From Ruminococcus flavefaciens AE3010 (lineage in GTDB: Bacteria > Bacillota > Clostridia > Oscillospirales > Ruminococcaceae), in NCBI RefSeq assembly GCF_000526795.1, contig NZ_JAGT01000003.1, forward strand, positions 4,107 to 68,106: a stretch of DNA of 64,000 nucleotides, in the 5' to 3' direction. A model generated the notes under the pieces. The model ran no database searches. It saw nothing but the letters and a program-made list of their open reading frames with translations, and was not told the DNA's origin. Made by a program: the position numbers and the translations under genes. Of this stretch, positions 23,838 through 36,300 are shown piece after piece (the first letter of the stretch is position 1; every line of letters begins with the position of its first letter).

Positions 23838-25142
23838 GTGAGCGCTAAAGCTTTTGAAGCATTGTCAAAGTCCTCGGAGTCAGAGCTTTCTCCACAGACT
23901 GCACATAGTCAGGATAAGTCCGACAAAGAGAATAATGAAAAGATCGTCGCTGCACGCAAAAACCTCATACGCTTCGGCTCCCTCGCCGTCCTAGCCTTTG
24001 TTGTCTGGCTCTTTGCGACGATAGCTTGGTTTTCAAGCAACCGCACAACTACAGCTGGCGGTATGTCTGTTACTACTTCGGATATGCCTTTTGAGATCGC
24101 GGCAAAAGGCGATACTATCAGGAATTCTGATGTTTTCGATTCGCTCTGCACCGATTATGCGGAAGGCGCTGCCATGTATGTTACAGATAGCGAGTCAGTC
24201 ACACAAACCTATTACAAGACATCTTCGACCATAGACAAGATCAAACTAAGATTCGATCTTATTGAAGATGATCCTGAAACGCTTAACATTAACGAGGATA
24301 ATAATAAAAGCATAGGCCCCGGAAGCTGCGGAGTTCTGGAGCTGTATGTCATTCCCAAAAAAGACGGCTCAGTTTCCGCTAATATAGAAATGAATGTTGT
24401 TGGGTATGTAAATGTCGAAGTTGATGAAACAGTTGTTGATGAAGTAACAAACGAAGAAACAACTACTACTGTGAAAAAGCTCATGAAGGTTTCCGAGCTT
24501 ACTACTTTAAATAGTGGGCTCACACAAGAGGAAATTGACAATATCAAACAGGCGGAAAAATTCTTGCAGGGACACATAATGTTTTTCAACGAAGAAAACA
24601 CTGTTACAACTGCTGCTGTTACAGCGGTAAATGGTACAACAACTACTGCCACTGTTGCGTACAGCTACAGATCGCCCTGCATAAACAGAACGACTGTATA
24701 TAACGGAACAGATCTGACCGCGAATACGCCCTACTACAAGCCGATCTACTGGATGTGGCCTAATACTCTGGGTCAGATAGCTGTTAAGGATAATAGTGCA
24801 AAAAGGCGTGTGGGTACTCCTGTTGTTGAGGAGACAACTGTCATGCAGACTGAATCAGGTCCCACTGATAAGGGGCTTGTCCTGCAATACATGAAAGAAA
24901 ACAAGACTGATGTTTTCAAAAATCTTGAAAACGTTGCAGCTCTTACAGAGCAGCAAACAACAGGAAAGACTGATGAGGAGATATCTGCCTTGATCAATTC
25001 TACAATTGATACCCGTATAGATAATGCTTCGGATGAGGAAAACTTTAGAAAGCTGAGCACAGGATATAACTCAGCCGACTCTGACATCGGAACTATGATA
25101 GACTATTTTGTTATAGAAGTCACCGTAACAAGCGGAACGTGA
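23838..25142 (+). CDS. Exported protein with IAWF motif, second paralogue
   Basis: 434 residues if started at GTG 23838 (VSAKAFEAL) after AAGGTGG; GTG codons at 23826 and 23829 lie within that site. It has a long hydrophilic N-tail (about 45 residues, many Ser, Lys, Glu) before a single hydrophobic helix (about 46-63) ending FATIAWFSSNRTTTAGGM, which is the same [YI]-A-W-F-[ST]-x-N pattern as in the 348-aa protein. The rest has Thr-rich and acidic beta-type stretches (for example VTNEETTTTVKK). There is no other recognised domain. The long cytoplasmic tail suggests a membrane-tethered subunit, perhaps an assembly base. Confidence 0.7.
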   Translation: MSAKAFEALSKSSESELSPQTAHSQDKSDKENNEKIVAARKNLIRFGSLAVLAFVVWLFATIAWFSSNRTTTAGGMSVTTSDMPFEIAAKGDTIRNSDVFDSLCTDYAEGAAMYVTDSESVTQTYYKTSSTIDKIKLRFDLIEDDPETLNINEDNNKSIGPGSCGVLELYVIPKKDGSVSANIEMNVVGYVNVEVDETVVDEVTNEETTTTVKKLMKVSELTTLNSGLTQEEIDNIKQAEKFLQGHIMFFNEENTVTTAAVTAVNGTTTTATVAYSYRSPCINRTTVYNGTDLTANTPYYKPIYWMWPNTLGQIAVKDNSAKRRVGTPVVEETTVMQTESGPTDKGLVLQYMKENKTDVFKNLENVAALTEQQTTGKTDEEISALINSTIDTRIDNASDEENFRKLSTGYNSADSDIGTMIDYFVIEVTVTSGT

Positions 25143-25167
25143 GCCATTAAGGAAAGGGATGCCGTTT

Positions 25168-26109
25168 ATGAAGAAAATAAAAGATGTAATACGGGCGATC
25201 CCGTTAAAGCGAAAGATCGAAGCCGTTTCAGCTGTGGTATTGACTGTAGCTGTATTCGGAACAGTCCGTACTTACTCATGGTTCAGCAACCAGAAAAAGG
25301 CAGCGGAAATGTTCAAGATAAAATATCCTGATTCCCTGTATATCAATGCTGCACACCGTGAGGATCAGGTTAACTTCGATCTTGGTCAGATAAGTATGGA
25401 CGAATATTTGGTCAGCAATGGCGAATTTGTAATCGATAACGAAACGAATCAGCCTATCAAGGTCACGAACAAACGTTATATCTTTTCCATTTCCGGCACA
25501 AATACATATGAATACATCTTACAGCTTGCCCATACTAACAATAATATGTTCACATATACTATATATGAAGCAAAAGAGTATATGCATCCAAAGGGAATGA
25601 CTGCAACAGAACAAAACGGCTTTGACGCCGAACGAATCGTTCCTTCTTCAGCAATCGATGATAATATTATCACATTCAGCCCAAGTGCTGACAAACATAC
25701 TGAAAACAGCTTGCTGCTGTCTGCCGACACTTATATATCAAGCAAGAGCATAAATACGCTATATTATGTTAAGGACGATGATCCACTTGTCTTAGACTAC
25801 AAGAACCCCTCGGTTGCCACAGTTACAGACGGAGAAGGCGCAACGTCTGCTGTTACTACAACAGGAATGCTTGCAAAAAAAGATACAAACGATAATTATT
25901 ATCCATACGGTACAAATACAAATGTCGAGGAACATGCTGTACCATCATATAAACAAAAGAACATCCCACTGGATGAGAACACCGATATAGACAGTAACAA
26001 ACAATTCTGTAAATACTACATCCTTGAAGTAACATGGGGTGATCGTCCGAGCGAAACTAAAAACAAGGAAACCGATCTTGTTTACATTTCTGTAGAAAGA
26101 GTCAGGTAG
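25168..26109 (+). CDS. Exported protein with YSWF motif, third paralogue
   Basis: 313 residues; ATG 25168 (MKKIKDVIRAIPLK) is nine bases past an AAAGGG site, whereas the ATG at 25159 touches that site. A basic start and one hydrophobic stretch (about 20-35) end in VRTYSWFSNQKKAAEMF. Its alignment with the two upstream proteins is only around this motif and the YIN...A region after it. The mature portion is beta-rich and has no enzyme motif. It follows the previous gene after 25 bases and precedes the next by 32, so it is in the same operon. It is likely another minor subunit or chaperone of the surface structure. Confidence 0.7.
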   Translation: MKKIKDVIRAIPLKRKIEAVSAVVLTVAVFGTVRTYSWFSNQKKAAEMFKIKYPDSLYINAAHREDQVNFDLGQISMDEYLVSNGEFVIDNETNQPIKVTNKRYIFSISGTNTYEYILQLAHTNNNMFTYTIYEAKEYMHPKGMTATEQNGFDAERIVPSSAIDDNIITFSPSADKHTENSLLLSADTYISSKSINTLYYVKDDDPLVLDYKNPSVATVTDGEGATSAVTTTGMLAKKDTNDNYYPYGTNTNVEEHAVPSYKQKNIPLDENTDIDSNKQFCKYYILEVTWGDRPSETKNKETDLVYISVERVR

Positions 26110-26141
26110 TCCATATTCTTTACAGAAAGGAGCTGCTGTAA

Positions 26142-27293
26142 ATGAAAAAAGATTTATTAACTTTCTTAAAAGACCAGTGGCTCCGTGTATGGATAGCTTT
26201 TATGACATTGTCACTCTTTTCATTTTCTGTTTCTGCGGAATATCAGCCTCAGAGCAATATTATGAAACGCGTTGTCGTATCTGCGTCTGAGCCGATATAT
26301 AAGTTTTCATCTGACGTGCTTTCAAGTGGAAGCGTAAAAACTTATGTGCCGCAGTATATGGGGGCTTTTGGTGAAGATGCTGATCCGAACTATTATGAGG
26401 TACCGATTCACATTCGTAATTACAGCACGAAAGCCAGCGCTTCATGGTATGATGAAAAAATAGATTACAAAGTAAGTTTTTTATTCACGGACATTATGGG
26501 CAATGCGATCACATTATCCGAGGGCGACACAAGGACTGTTGAAATATATAAAAATAACGGCTCTGACCCTATAGCTATTCTTAGCGCAAGTACCTTGCAA
26601 GCTCTTAATATCTCTGAAGAGCTTGCAAGTGATTCGGCACATAATTCGCAGGATACGTACTATCTACGATTCAGCTCGGATTGGAATTTGACTGAGGATG
26701 AAAATATCTGCGTACAAATGAAAGCCGAGCCTGACAGAACCGGCGGCAAATATAACGATCTCAGAAACCTTGGAGCTGTTATAGGTCTGAAACAGTCAAA
26801 CGGAGATACCGACAGCGGTTGGCATGCATTTCTTGATGAAGAAAATGCTGTTAACGAAAGCAATCCTCCTTCTGTATTTGATGGCTACAACCTCATCGTC
26901 ACAGGTTCGGGTAAAGCAACTATAACAATCACATGGGATACAAGATATTTTGAACTAAATAAACACTTCTATGATAATTCAAGTGGGCATATAAACAGTT
27001 TTACATTTAATGCTACTTCCAATCCTGATACAGGAGAAGCAATAACACCTGCATTCAATGAAATTACTAAAACTGATACTACATTGGGTGAAGAGCCTGA
27101 TACTTATATACAGTCGACAATCACTATCAATGCCGATTCCGGTAGTTCTTTTACCAATCACAGGACACGTTATAACATTCAGGTGTACAACACCGGTTTA
27201 AGAACATATAATGATTTTGGTTTCTTTGCAGTAAATGGTGACTCTAATTTTAATACTGCAACAATAAAAGTCACCATTAATCAGGCTGAATAA
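26142..27293 (+). CDS. Exported beta-rich protein of the giant-protein operon
   Basis: 383 residues with AAAGGAG before the ATG. An N-terminal helix (about 13-33, WIAFMTLSLFSFSVSA) looks like an ordinary signal peptide with a cleavage site near SVSA-EY. No YAWF motif is present, unlike its three neighbours. The remainder is made of beta-strand type segments with many Asn, Ser and Thr (YNIQVYNTGLRTYNDFGFFA) and ends NQAE without anchor. I do not recognise a family. Position suggests a secreted partner of the giant protein. Confidence 0.65.
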   Translation: MKKDLLTFLKDQWLRVWIAFMTLSLFSFSVSAEYQPQSNIMKRVVVSASEPIYKFSSDVLSSGSVKTYVPQYMGAFGEDADPNYYEVPIHIRNYSTKASASWYDEKIDYKVSFLFTDIMGNAITLSEGDTRTVEIYKNNGSDPIAILSASTLQALNISEELASDSAHNSQDTYYLRFSSDWNLTEDENICVQMKAEPDRTGGKYNDLRNLGAVIGLKQSNGDTDSGWHAFLDEENAVNESNPPSVFDGYNLIVTGSGKATITITWDTRYFELNKHFYDNSSGHINSFTFNATSNPDTGEAITPAFNEITKTDTTLGEEPDTYIQSTITINADSGSSFTNHRTRYNIQVYNTGLRTYNDFGFFAVNGDSNFNTATIKVTINQAE

Positions 27294-27356
27294 TGATCGC
27301 CTCATTACACACATACGGCAGATATTAATCGTCAGACTTTTAGGAGTATGATGCAT

Positions 27357-30300
27357 ATGAATAAATACATAAAAAAAATAATTAAAAGTAAAACTTCAAA
27401 GCGAATCATAAGTGGCTTTACTGCTCTTGTAATATTGTCAGGTGTCACGCCGCTAAGTGAAATAAGCGACGAATTAAGTAAACTCAGTATAAGTCCCATT
27501 CATGTTTTTGCCGACGATACGCCTGAGTTCACACAGGATAGTAATCATGAAATAAGTATTTTTATTGATGAACTTGTACGTTACTCAGAAGACTGCGAAA
27601 AATTCCGCGATTACCATAAAAATGATAATCTAAGAATAACGGTCAACTCTCAAACCGAGGTATTGGCAAATGGCTTTAAAGGACTCGGCAGTGACAGCTG
27701 TCCGTTTGAGGGTTCAGTCTCCATAGAAGCCAACAGCAGTCTTGTGCTTTTCCTTGATGCACCTCTGTTTAACGCTGTTTATGATAACGTAAGCATAAAT
27801 TCAACTACTGAGAACGTACTCATCAAGAGAGGCTATGACAGCGGAAGAGATGAGAATTACAAAAAAACACCTCTTCTTGCAAAGAATGTCTATCATGGAA
27901 GCGGAACGGCTGCCACATGGCGAGTGACTTTGTCCGGAACCAGTGACGAATCCTTTGGTGGGCTTATCGGAACTATGGTGAAGGATAGTGAACACGGAAA
28001 CGCTGATCTTTCTGTCGAGCTGACAATGCCATATTCGGCAACAGATGTTCCTATAAAAGGAACTGGCAATGTTGGCTTTATCTGTGGAACAATGATGGAG
28101 GATACAACGCTGAATTGCTCGCTGACTTGTCTGACGGAAAGTGAAGAAAGCACGTCGATTCGCAAAGTCGGTAATATTGAGACGGACAGCGGTAATGTCG
28201 GCGGACTGATCGGTGAGCTTCAGCACGGGGCAACTCTTAATTATACAGGTTTTGTTCCTCAGACTTCCGGTGCGGAAATAAAAACAGATGCAAATGGTTA
28301 CGCCGGCGGACTCGTGGGCAAGAATCTGGACGGAACCATGAATCTATATTCCGCTACGGATACCCTTTATAGTTCAAGCAATAAGTATACTATCAGTCAG
28401 CATATGACAGGCTCAAGCGGAGCAGGCGGACTCTATGGCTACTTTGAGCCTCAGAGTGCAGCCTCTGCTTCAATATCTCCAAGCACATATACAATAGACT
28501 GCCAGGTAAATGGCAGTGGCAATACAGGCGGACTTATCGGTGAGCTGGTAAGTGCAAATAATGTTTCGCTTAGCGGAACGGATAAAATAACTTCATCGCA
28601 TGCGTCAGGAACAGCTTCAACATACGGAGGTCTTATAGGACAATATATGACCTCGAATAATTCAAGCATTTCTGTCACTTCAATGGAGGTTGATACTTCA
28701 TGCGGCGGTACAGCCGCTATTTACGGCGGAGCGATAGGCTGTATAGTTGATTCCAAGACCATTACAGAGAATGATGTCACGACCACGGTAGATACTAACA
28801 TACACGCAGCGTTTACTTCATTTACTGTAACATCAGCAAATGCAGGTACGCTGACATATGGCGGACTTGTCGCATCTGCGAAAAAAGCATACATTGATGT
28901 TACAGGCACATCCTCGGCTAAAACCAAGATCACAGCAACCGGCGGCTTCAAGGGCGGTGGACTGGTCGGCGATCTCGGCGACGGCGTTCTTGTTATGGAC
29001 GGTCATATTGATCTGTCAGCCGCAACACCAACAGCTGACGGACATTCTGTCGGCAAGGTAGTCGGTGTGCGTGATAATGCACTGGTTATAAAAAAAGAAT
29101 CTGCTTCACTTGATCTGCCATCAACAGCAGTTGATAATATCGGTTCATGGGGCGATGTTATAGCCTTTGATGATCTGTTCAATATCACAAGTGGAACAAG
29201 TATAGAAATCAAGACACCCTCTGATCCAACAGATCACTATAAGAAGATAACAAATGAGGCGGACTACGCAAAAACTGCGCTCTGCTTCCAGATAGACGCA
29301 AGCCAGAACCCTTATGTCAGCTTTGCGGACACAACATATAACTACGCAACGATAGCTGCACAGAATATCTCAATAGTTCTTCCTTCAGGTACAACAGTTC
29401 TTAACCTTTCGGGCAAGGGCTTCGGAGGACTTACAAGAGACAACGACATAGGTACAAGCGGAGAGAAGTGTACATATTCGGGTATATTCAACGGTAATAG
29501 CAATACATTGAATTTAGGTATCGGTCCTGTTTACCGTCATTCCTATAATGGACTTTTTGCGATAGCAAACAATTCGACCATACAGGATGTGACTTTTGGC
29601 GGCACTATTAATGTCAATGCACTTGCTGATATGTATGTCGGTGCAGCTGCTGCAAAGGCAACATGCAGCTTTACAGTCAAGAACGTTACTGTTAATTCGC
29701 ATTTTACTCATGCTTGCAGCAGCGAAAGCAAGCTTGTGCTCGGTGGAATAGTCGGTGAATCTGACGGTGCAGGTACATTGACCATCGGTGACAGCACAGG
29801 TTCAGCAGGCAATGTTACTGTAAATGCAAATATCACTTCTTCCGGAAGCGGTTCTGCAGGCGACGTTTACCTTGGCGGCGTTATAGGCAGGATAACTCAT
29901 TCTGCAAACGAAGCCAAAACGTGGGAATTCAACAAAGTTAATGTCACAGGTACTATCAAGAACAGCGCTGCTCAGACGTATAACCGTGTAGGCGGTCTTG
30001 TAGCGTTTATTTCAAATACGACTTCGGGTGATGCAAGCAGCGCAAATGTGCGTTCCTTAAATCTTAAAACTGTCAATATCAAAGGTCTCTCAATAGAGGT
30101 AAATGCTTCTGAAAACGGAGCAGTGGGAGGCTTGCTTGGTTATGCCTGGAGAAATGTGAATGTTGACTTTAACGGTGTCACCGTTGATGTTAACGGAAGC
30201 ACACCTTGCTCGATAAAGAATACAGGTTCAGAAGCAGGCATTGATTTTGCAGGTCTTGTATATAACGGTACAGGTTACTGGAAGGCTGATACTGCAAATG

Positions 30301-33300
30301 ATATAAAGATAGATTCGTTTGCCCTCAGCTCAGATAATGCCGCTTCATTCGGCATGATAGTCAACAAGGGCTGGTATGCCGATACAGATAAGACCATGAG
30401 TGACGGTTCGGCTTCGGCAATTTATCTTGAACTTGGTAATACAGGTGCTTATTCGCTGACAACAGGAGCGACCTTCAAGCAGAAAACCAATACAAGTGCT
30501 GATATGTCTATCCCCACATTTGACGAGCTTGTGGCATATACTGCTTATTACACAGGCAGCGGCGCTTCAAAGGTCGGCTACAAGGATAACGAAGATGACC
30601 TCTACATCATCAAGAATGGTCAGGGTATCGTTTCCATAAAGACCTCCATAACCAATGGTCTTACAATGGACAGTACTTCTGCAAGCGGTTCGTATACGCC
30701 TAAAACATCTTTCGGACAGCAGATGAATCCGTATTCGAGATATTATTATAACCTCTCGGATTTCAGAACATTACCTGCAAATGACGAGCAGAAGCTCATG
30801 TCGTGGGGCGCACGCTGGTATGCACATTCAAGCATTAAGAAACTGTTTACGGATAACAGCTGGGGAAGTACTGTTCCAGTTCCTTCAACAGCTCCTACGC
30901 AAGCAGAAATTGATGCCGGAAAAGTGTCTACAGTCAGAGATTATGACATGGTGGGCTACAGCTGGTATCCTCTCAATATAGACAATGCTTCTGTCACTAT
31001 AACAGGAACGTTCAAGCTCTATAACAAGGAGTTTGAGGACAGTGAGATAAAAGCACATAGAATCGTTGATCCAGACACAAACGATGTTACTGCTGATTAT
31101 TCTCGTTCTTCTCTCTACAAAAGTGGGCCATCTCAGCATTTCCTTATGCAGAGTGCGCTTTTCTATGATGTCAACCATAATCTGACTGTTAATAATGTAA
31201 CTCTTCAGGGTAGTATCCCGCAGATCAATACTATAAGAACAGTCGGCACAGGTGAGGATGCACATTCTGTTGGCGATAAATACTCGGGTGTTCTCATTCT
31301 GGATAAAGTCAAGGGTACAGGTGTTACCGAGAGTACAAAATCTGTAGTTAAGCTCAGCAACGTAACACTTGACGGCATTTATGTGCATAATTTCAGTATA
31401 TTTAATGATAATGATAATACTTACGCAGATGATTATGCACCCCTGCTTATTAACAAGACCGGCAGTTATTCAACTCTGACGGTGAATGGTATCAGCAATA
31501 ATGAGTACCCTTCATCGTTCCCGCGTGGTAGATGTGCAACTTATACAGATTCAAGCTCCAATACAGTATATTGCCCGAAGGTAGCAACAAGCCTTATAGG
31601 CAATGTCGGAGACACAAATGACAGCAACGTCAATATCGAGTTTTCTAATATTACTCTTGACGGCAGAAGCAATAATCTTGACCTCACAGCACTTGATACT
31701 GCTTATAAAACGAGAATATCTCTCTTCACAAAAGCAACTCTGCTGAACAGACTTTCTTTCAGCTCAGGTAAGGGTAGCTATTCATACCAGTGGGCTGAGG
31801 ACTGGACTTTCTCTCAGCATCATGTTACATACGGTAAGGAAGTTGGATACACAGTTGAAAATTCACCTGTTCCGAATCAGTATCCAGATATGGAACGCTG
31901 CTATGCTGACTATAATACCGCTGAACGTACTTTTAAATATACCAATCCAACAACATCTGATGGAACAGATAATTATGCACAAAATTTCATAGACAATTAT
32001 CTTCCGTATGTTGCTGTTGCATATAATCCTGAAAACAGGTATTATCAGCTTGAAGTTAACCATGCAACATCAAAATTCGGCGGCTGCGGTACATATAACG
32101 ATCCATATACTATAACATCCGGAGGCGATTTTGTTACTATTTCAAAGATTCTTGCAGGCAACTGTGAGGATGCTGAAATTTATCTTCCGATGAAATCAGC
32201 GAATCAGGCTGATCTTTCATTAACATGGCACGGATCAAGTGGCTGTGGAAAATATTATTATAAATCGGGTGATGACTCACATAGTGAAGGTTTTTATTTA
32301 GACGATGATTACAGCAAAGAATGCAAAGCCGTTGACGATGTCCGCACATATGTTGCAGGAGCATATTTCAAGCTCGCACCTAAGAACAATGCAGACGGAA
32401 GCACATCAAGAGAAATTACGATAAGTAGCGGAAGCGGATTTACTGGCTTGGGCAATACAGATGATGCGAAGGCTCAGTTCAGAGGCGTTATCGTAGGCAA
32501 TAAAAATCAGACTGTTGTAAATGAAACAGACTATCCTCTTATCGCAATAAGCAACGGCAGCGTTGTAAAGGACTTTGAAATAATCGTTGGTTCGGAAACA
32601 GTTGATAATGATATTACTCTTTCGCAGGGTAGCGCTAAGAGTTTCAGTGCTACTGGTGAAAATAGAGGACAAAGCTATGGCACGGTTATGGGTATCGTTC
32701 TCGGCGGCGATAACATCATCGATAACGTACCTGTGCAGTTCCGTAATACTACTATTATTCTTTCAGGAACTCACGCACAGCTCATACCAGTCGGCGGATA
32801 TGTTGGCGTTGTTGAAAAAGGCGGCGTGATCTTCCGTGGAATGGAAGGAAAGGACGGTATATCAGGACTTCCTGCTACAGGTGAGGTTGTGCAATACAAT
32901 AACGGTACTTCAATATCAGAGACAACTCTTATCAAAAAGCCATTATATGAGAATGAATATGATCTTACCGAGATTACAGGCTATGCAGACAATATGCGCT
33001 GGCTCTATGTCAATCCGATAATCGGCAGAGTCATTAACGGTTATGTTGTTACCGAGGCAAGTGCATACCGCCCGTTTGAGGACGGAACGCGTACTTACGG
33101 CGACGGTACTGTTGAATACTGGCAAACCAGCGGAGCTCCTGTTTCTAAGACTAAGGCTGAACTTGATGCTATGACCGATGAGCAGAAAGACTTGCTCAAA
33201 AACAGTGCTGTCGGCGTGACAATGCGCAATGGCAATAAGCATTATTCTATTGCGGATATCAGTTCGTCAGAGGCAAAATTGAATACGAAAGGATCAAATT

Positions 33301-36300
33301 CTGTCATAGAAGTCCCGAACGGTCAGGCATTTTTCATTATGTCTCTTGCTGTAAATAGCGGTATGTCACAAAAACAACTTGGCTATAATCAGGCATATCA
33401 GGTTTCACGCATAGCGGATTATAGCAATGTTGAAAAGAACTTGTCAGCTGCTCAAAACTCTGTACCTGATTATAATAATAAAGCTAAAAATGATATACTT
33501 AATTCATCAAATGAAGCCGCAAATAGAGGTTACCTGTGGCAGAGCTATACTTTAAATAACACTCGGATTACAAATGCAGATAAATCATTGAAGCTAACAA
33601 CACAAGATGGAAAATACTATCTCCCCGACGGTTATAAAGGAATTGGTAATATATTCCAAAATTCTGATTATTATCGTATAAAGCTGACCTCTTTTAATGG
33701 TAACGGTGCAACTATTTCGCAGAATACTTATTATTACTTTTATGATAGCTTAGAAACAAAATATCCTCCGTATGAGAATTTGCAAAGCGGACTTGGATTG
33801 ATTAATTATTATACCGCTGGCAGCAATGGCACATTCAGAGATTTTTATTTGAACGGAAATGTAAAGGCTGATTTAATAAACACATCAGACGGAAATCCTA
33901 TTCTGACTAAGACTGCGAAGGATTTGGACACCGGAGGTACAAATGCTGCAAATTCAAAATATTTAAGTGTTGGAATGTTGTGCGGCACAATGGCTAAAGG
34001 TCTTACAGTTAAAAATGTTTCTTTGCAGAATGTTGATGTTTTAGGACTTAGAGCAACAGGAGGATTGATAGGATATATTCCTGATCAGACTTTGACATAT
34101 GAAATTGAAAGTACCGTAGCTGCAACCGCTTATAATTCAAACGAAATTAAAGTTCATGGACGAGCAAGCACAGGCGGTTTGGTTGGTAAAATTCGTGCGG
34201 GTTATGCAAAAGTTGATATGAACAATCATACATTTAATCTTTCCGAAGTTGTCTGCGAATGTCAAGACAGAGGTGGAGATTATTGGGATTATGGTGTTGG
34301 CGGTTTTGTTGGTATGATGAGAGCAGGACAAAGTTCTTTAGATACAACTGCAAACTCGTTTAAAAACATTATCATTGGAACAGAAGAAAAAGCACAGAAT
34401 GTTAAATGCGAGAAAGCTGAGATTTTCACCGCTGGTGTCGTAGGCATAATGAATAAGTGCAAAGGTATAACTATTGAAAAGTGTAAATTTTATAATTTGT
34501 CGGTAAAAGCTAAGTTTGCGGCTGCAGGACTGGTTGCATTTCCAACTACCTATACCCCTGCGGTAGTTACCAATACTCATTTGTATAGTCCTTTAGGCTC
34601 TACAATAGAGAGCACTACAGATTATGCCGGCGGATTGATCGGAAGTTCTGACCCTCGACGGGACATTAGCAACGGAAGCCAAAATTTTACATTCGATGGT
34701 TGTTCGGTGGACAATTATACTATTTCCGGCAAAAAAGGAGCAGGAGGTGTTATTGGTTTCAGAGGAGCTTATGAAGATAGCATTAAACTTTGTGTTAACA
34801 ATAGCAGTGTTACGAACTGTACAATAAAAAGTGACGCTGCAGCGGGGGGATTGATCGGTGAGATGATCTCTCCTGTGGTTGGCTATAATTTGTTGGCACA
34901 GAATATTGCTATAGACGGATATTCAAATGATGCCCCCACATATGCAGGCTACATATGTGGCTCTATTACAGATAACAGTGCAAATGTAACATATAATACA
35001 ACTGGAAATTATAAACCGGGTAGTTATATGAAAACCAATCAAGAAACAGGAAGAAACCCATTTATTAAGATAGCCGGTTTCAGCCGACAGGCAGATGATC
35101 AGAGCACCATGAAAGCGGATTTAGTTGGTGCTTGTAACTACGGAACAGGCTATGGCACCGGCGGCTATGTCATCTTCGCTGATTACAACGGCACAACAAG
35201 CAACCAAACCGCTTCAAGCGTAAATCTATCAACAGGCTATGAGGGCACTGCTCCTTATGTTACAGTCAATCCAAAAATGCTCATCAACAATGATAACTCG
35301 TCGAATCCGCTGTTCTTTACAGGCGACGGCGTAAGTGCGGTCAATTATGCAGATTCAGCATTCAAGGCAATTACTGACGCCAGAACGGCTGGTACTGATC
35401 CAAAGGCTTATACCTTCTATAAGAACGGTAACAATACTGATATCTCAGAAGCCGATATCGCAGCTATAATGGAGAACTATTCGACCTCATACATTGCATA
35501 CAGCAACCGTGCAGGCGTAAGAGGTTTCCCGCTGCTTGTCATTGACGATACCGATGCGGACAAAACAACAGCTCTTATCAACAATTATATCAATGTCCTT
35601 GCCAATACGAACTACAACTACGCTGATACAAGTAGTCCCGCCAAGGAAATATATGAAGTTAAATTCAAAAGGTATACGTTCAACGGAACTGATTTTACCT
35701 TTGACAGCTCTGCTCCTGCAAGTATGTCCACAGCAGGAAGCAAATTCAAAATGGATCCGGATCACGTTGATACATCATCAACTCCGAAGTTCACACTTAT
35801 GGACGTTCAGTTCAAGGATCCGTCCTCAACAGGCAATGTTGCATATCATCTGTATATCCCACTGTATGTCAAGCAGCTGTTAAGATTCGAGTTCAACGCC
35901 ACAGTTGCTTCGGATACAAACTATTATCCAAGTGCTTATACTGACGGAAGAACATGGGAATTTGAAAACTATGGAAACCCCGTTACAATAATGCTGGAAT
36001 ATAAGTATGTCCGAACTCCTTCCCAATGGGCCGAGGCTATCAATAGTGGCGACAGCGTTCTTAATAATTACTACAAGTCATTGATCCTTTCAAATCTGAT
36101 TACGGCAAGTGCATATCCCACTGACTATAATACTACTGCACTTCCGCCCGACAGCAGATTGGTCCTTGTAGACGCAAACAATAACGACAAAGCGTATTAC
36201 CTCGACAGTGTACCTGCTACGGGAGAAATAAACTTTTATAGTTTTACTTCTGACGGCACCTCTGGTGGCACACATTATACGCCTGCACCATTCCAAAATC

